This document shows positions 63,036 through 64,000 of a stretch of 64,000 bases of DNA, piece after piece. Numbering within the stretch: the stretch's first letter is position 1; each line of letters starts with the position of its first letter. This stretch comes from Desulfovibrio sp. UIB00 (lineage in GTDB: Bacteria; Desulfobacterota; Desulfovibrionia; Desulfovibrionales; Desulfovibrionaceae). Location of the stretch: contig NZ_JAETXJ010000006.1 in the NCBI RefSeq assembly GCF_022508225.1, positions 62,001-126,000 of the forward strand. The letters are read 5' to 3'. A program made the translations under genes and the position numbers. Below the pieces are notes generated by a model. It did no database searches and was not told the origin of the DNA. It was given only the letters and a program-made list of their open reading frames with translations.

Positions 63036-63732
63036 GCTGCGTAACGTAGACACCTATTACGGCAACATTCAGGCCCTGCGCGATATTTCGCTGAATATTG
63101 AAGAAGGCGAAATTGTCACCCTGATCGGGGCCAACGGCGCGGGCAAGTCCACCACGCTCATGACCATCTGCGGCATCAACCGCCCCAGAAAAGGCGAGAT
63201 ACTCTGGTACGGCAAGCCCATTCATCAGTTGCCCCCGCACGAAATTGTGACCTTGGGTATTTCCCAGGTACCGGAAGGCCGCCTGATTTTCCCTGATCTG
63301 AGCGTCAGCGAAAATCTCGACCTCGGCGCATTTTTGCGGCGTGATCCGGCAGGCGTAAAGGACGATCTGGACTACGTGTTCAGCCTTTTTCCCATTTTGT
63401 CCGAGCGCCGCAAGCAGGCGGGCGGGACGCTTTCCGGCGGTGAACAGCAGATGCTTGCCATCAGCCGCGCCCTCATGGGCCGCCCCAAGCTGCTGTTGCT
63501 GGACGAGCCTTCTCTGGGCCTCGCCCCCATCATCATCCAGCAGATCTTTTCCATCATCCAGAAGGTCAATTCCAACGGCACCACTGTCTTTCTGGTGGAG
63601 CAGAACGCCAACCAGGCCCTGCGCATCGCCAACCACGGATATGTTATGGAAAATGGCCGCATAGTCATGCACGACACAGCCGCCAACCTGCTCACCAGCG
63701 AAGAAGTGCGCACTGCCTATCTGGGCATGTAG
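63028..63732 (+). CDS. livF: Branched-chain amino acid ABC ATPase LivF
   Basis: 234 residues. Walker A GANGAGKSTTLM, the LivF-specific QVPEGRLIFPDLSVSENL, signature LSGGEQQMLAISRAL, Walker B LLLLDEPSLGLAP and the switch region FLVEQNANQALRIA. Last gene of the operon, ending 51 bp before a strong terminator. Confidence 0.95.
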   Translation: MLELRNVDTYYGNIQALRDISLNIEEGEIVTLIGANGAGKSTTLMTICGINRPRKGEILWYGKPIHQLPPHEIVTLGISQVPEGRLIFPDLSVSENLDLGAFLRRDPAGVKDDLDYVFSLFPILSERRKQAGGTLSGGEQQMLAISRALMGRPKLLLLDEPSLGLAPIIIQQIFSIIQKVNSNGTTVFLVEQNANQALRIANHGYVMENGRIVMHDTAANLLTSEEVRTAYLGM

Positions 63733-63783
63733 ACCGCAATCCCCATAGCGGTACAAACCTGTGCCCTTGCCGCGACAGATAGT

Positions 63784-63821
63784 AAAGCGGCGCGTTTGCC
63801 TGACAAACGCGCCGCTTTTTA
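63784..63821 (+). terminator. liv operon terminator
   Basis: AAAGCGGCGCGTTTG-CCTGA-CAAACGCGCCGCTTTTT, 15 perfect pairs and a U-run. Confidence 0.92.
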
Positions 63822-63930
63822 TGTGCAATGTCAAACTGTAACGTGCATGCTCCTTGCGCATCCTCGTGACGCAGTACCGAACACGCGTCCTGCCCCACCA
63901 CAGCCTACAGTCTACCTTTTCCTCAAAAGC

Positions 63931-63966
63931 AAAGCCGTTGCCGACTGGCAGTCGGAAACGGCTTTG
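63931..63966 (-). terminator. Terminator-like hairpin at the right edge
   Basis: AAAGCCGTTGCCGACT pairs with AGTCGGAAACGGCTTT around GGC with one mismatch. The T-rich side is on the minus strand, so it probably ends a minus-strand gene outside the window. No other gene is seen between 63733 and the end. Confidence 0.6.
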
Positions 63967-64000
63967 GAGCAGTATCGAAGCTATTCACGGGGGAGGATTA

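Noticed and set aside
1..64000. CRISPR array
   Set aside because: No regularly spaced repeats of 23-40 bp with unique spacers were seen; the only repeats are the IS ends and terminator duplications listed.

Overview
The window reads as chromosomal DNA from a sulfate-reducing deltaproteobacterium of the Desulfovibrio type. The support is a periplasmic two-subunit [NiFe] hydrogenase with its maturation protease, two sets of HdrD/DsrK-like CCG-domain iron-sulfur proteins paired with membrane cytochromes b, a small multiheme class III cytochrome c, an rrf1/rrf2-like regulator pair as found with the Desulfovibrio hmc operon, and generally GC-rich coding DNA. No rRNA, prophage or CRISPR array is visible. 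The species is not stated by the sequence; the assignment is inference from gene content.

Layout. 1-2.9 kb: the end of a selenium/sulfur-trafficking operon (YedE-like permease, YedF/TusA-like protein, DUF3343 protein, NAD(P)HX-dehydratase-like kinase fold). 2.9-12.75 kb: a probable mobile island bounded on both sides by same-orientation remnants of an IS481-family element, with a probable group II intron fragment inside. Its cargo is an AT-rich QueG-like/SCP2 fusion, a NemR/AcuR-like TetR repressor, an RND efflux pair, and then a GC-richer sulfide:quinone-oxidoreductase-like gene with a DUF1641 partner. Three look-alike palindromes in front of the QueG-like, tetR and RND genes suggest a single TetR regulon. 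12.9-19.4 kb: MprF-like flippase domain protein, greA, AI-2E-type permease, D-Ala-D-Ala carboxypeptidase, metY.

19.8-26.0 kb: hydrogenase operon hynBA, terminator, protease hynC, then a minus-strand DUF523 gene pair and a YeiH-type permease with a 54-residue membrane protein. 26.4-26.65 kb: tRNA-Gln and tRNA-Glu with their own promoter and terminator. 26.9-34.0 kb: diaminopropionate ammonia-lyase, then a minus-strand AcrAB-like pump plus acetyltransferase, divergent from a MerR regulator over a typical 19-bp-spacer promoter. 34.2-38.3 kb: a three-gene signalling cluster (STAS protein, membrane PP2C/SpoIIE phosphatase with fused anti-sigma kinase domain, DisA_N-like cyclase-domain protein). 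38.8-47.2 kb: rpoB and rpoC, without rplJ-rplL upstream.

48.0-55.8 kb: energy metabolism. One locus has a triheme cytochrome, an HmcE-like membrane cytochrome b and an HmcF-like CCG protein; another is a DsrMK-like pair. Three regulators lie between them (receiver-only protein, cysteine-less Rrf2, cysteine-bearing Rrf2). A 90-bp unit with a terminator is duplicated at 55.8-56.1 kb. 56.1-58.7 kb: a DMT exporter divergent from its likely MocR regulator. 58.9-63.7 kb: a complete branched-chain amino acid ABC transporter livJHMGF with a strong hairpin between livJ and livH.

The best candidates for something undescribed are the IS481-flanked island with its TetR-operator regulon and QueG-SCP2 fusion; the STAS/SpoIIE/DisA_N-like cluster next to rpoBC; and the compact triheme-cytochrome/HmcEF-like redox module with rearranged rrf1/rrf2. 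All functions come from family resemblance read by eye; no database search was run.
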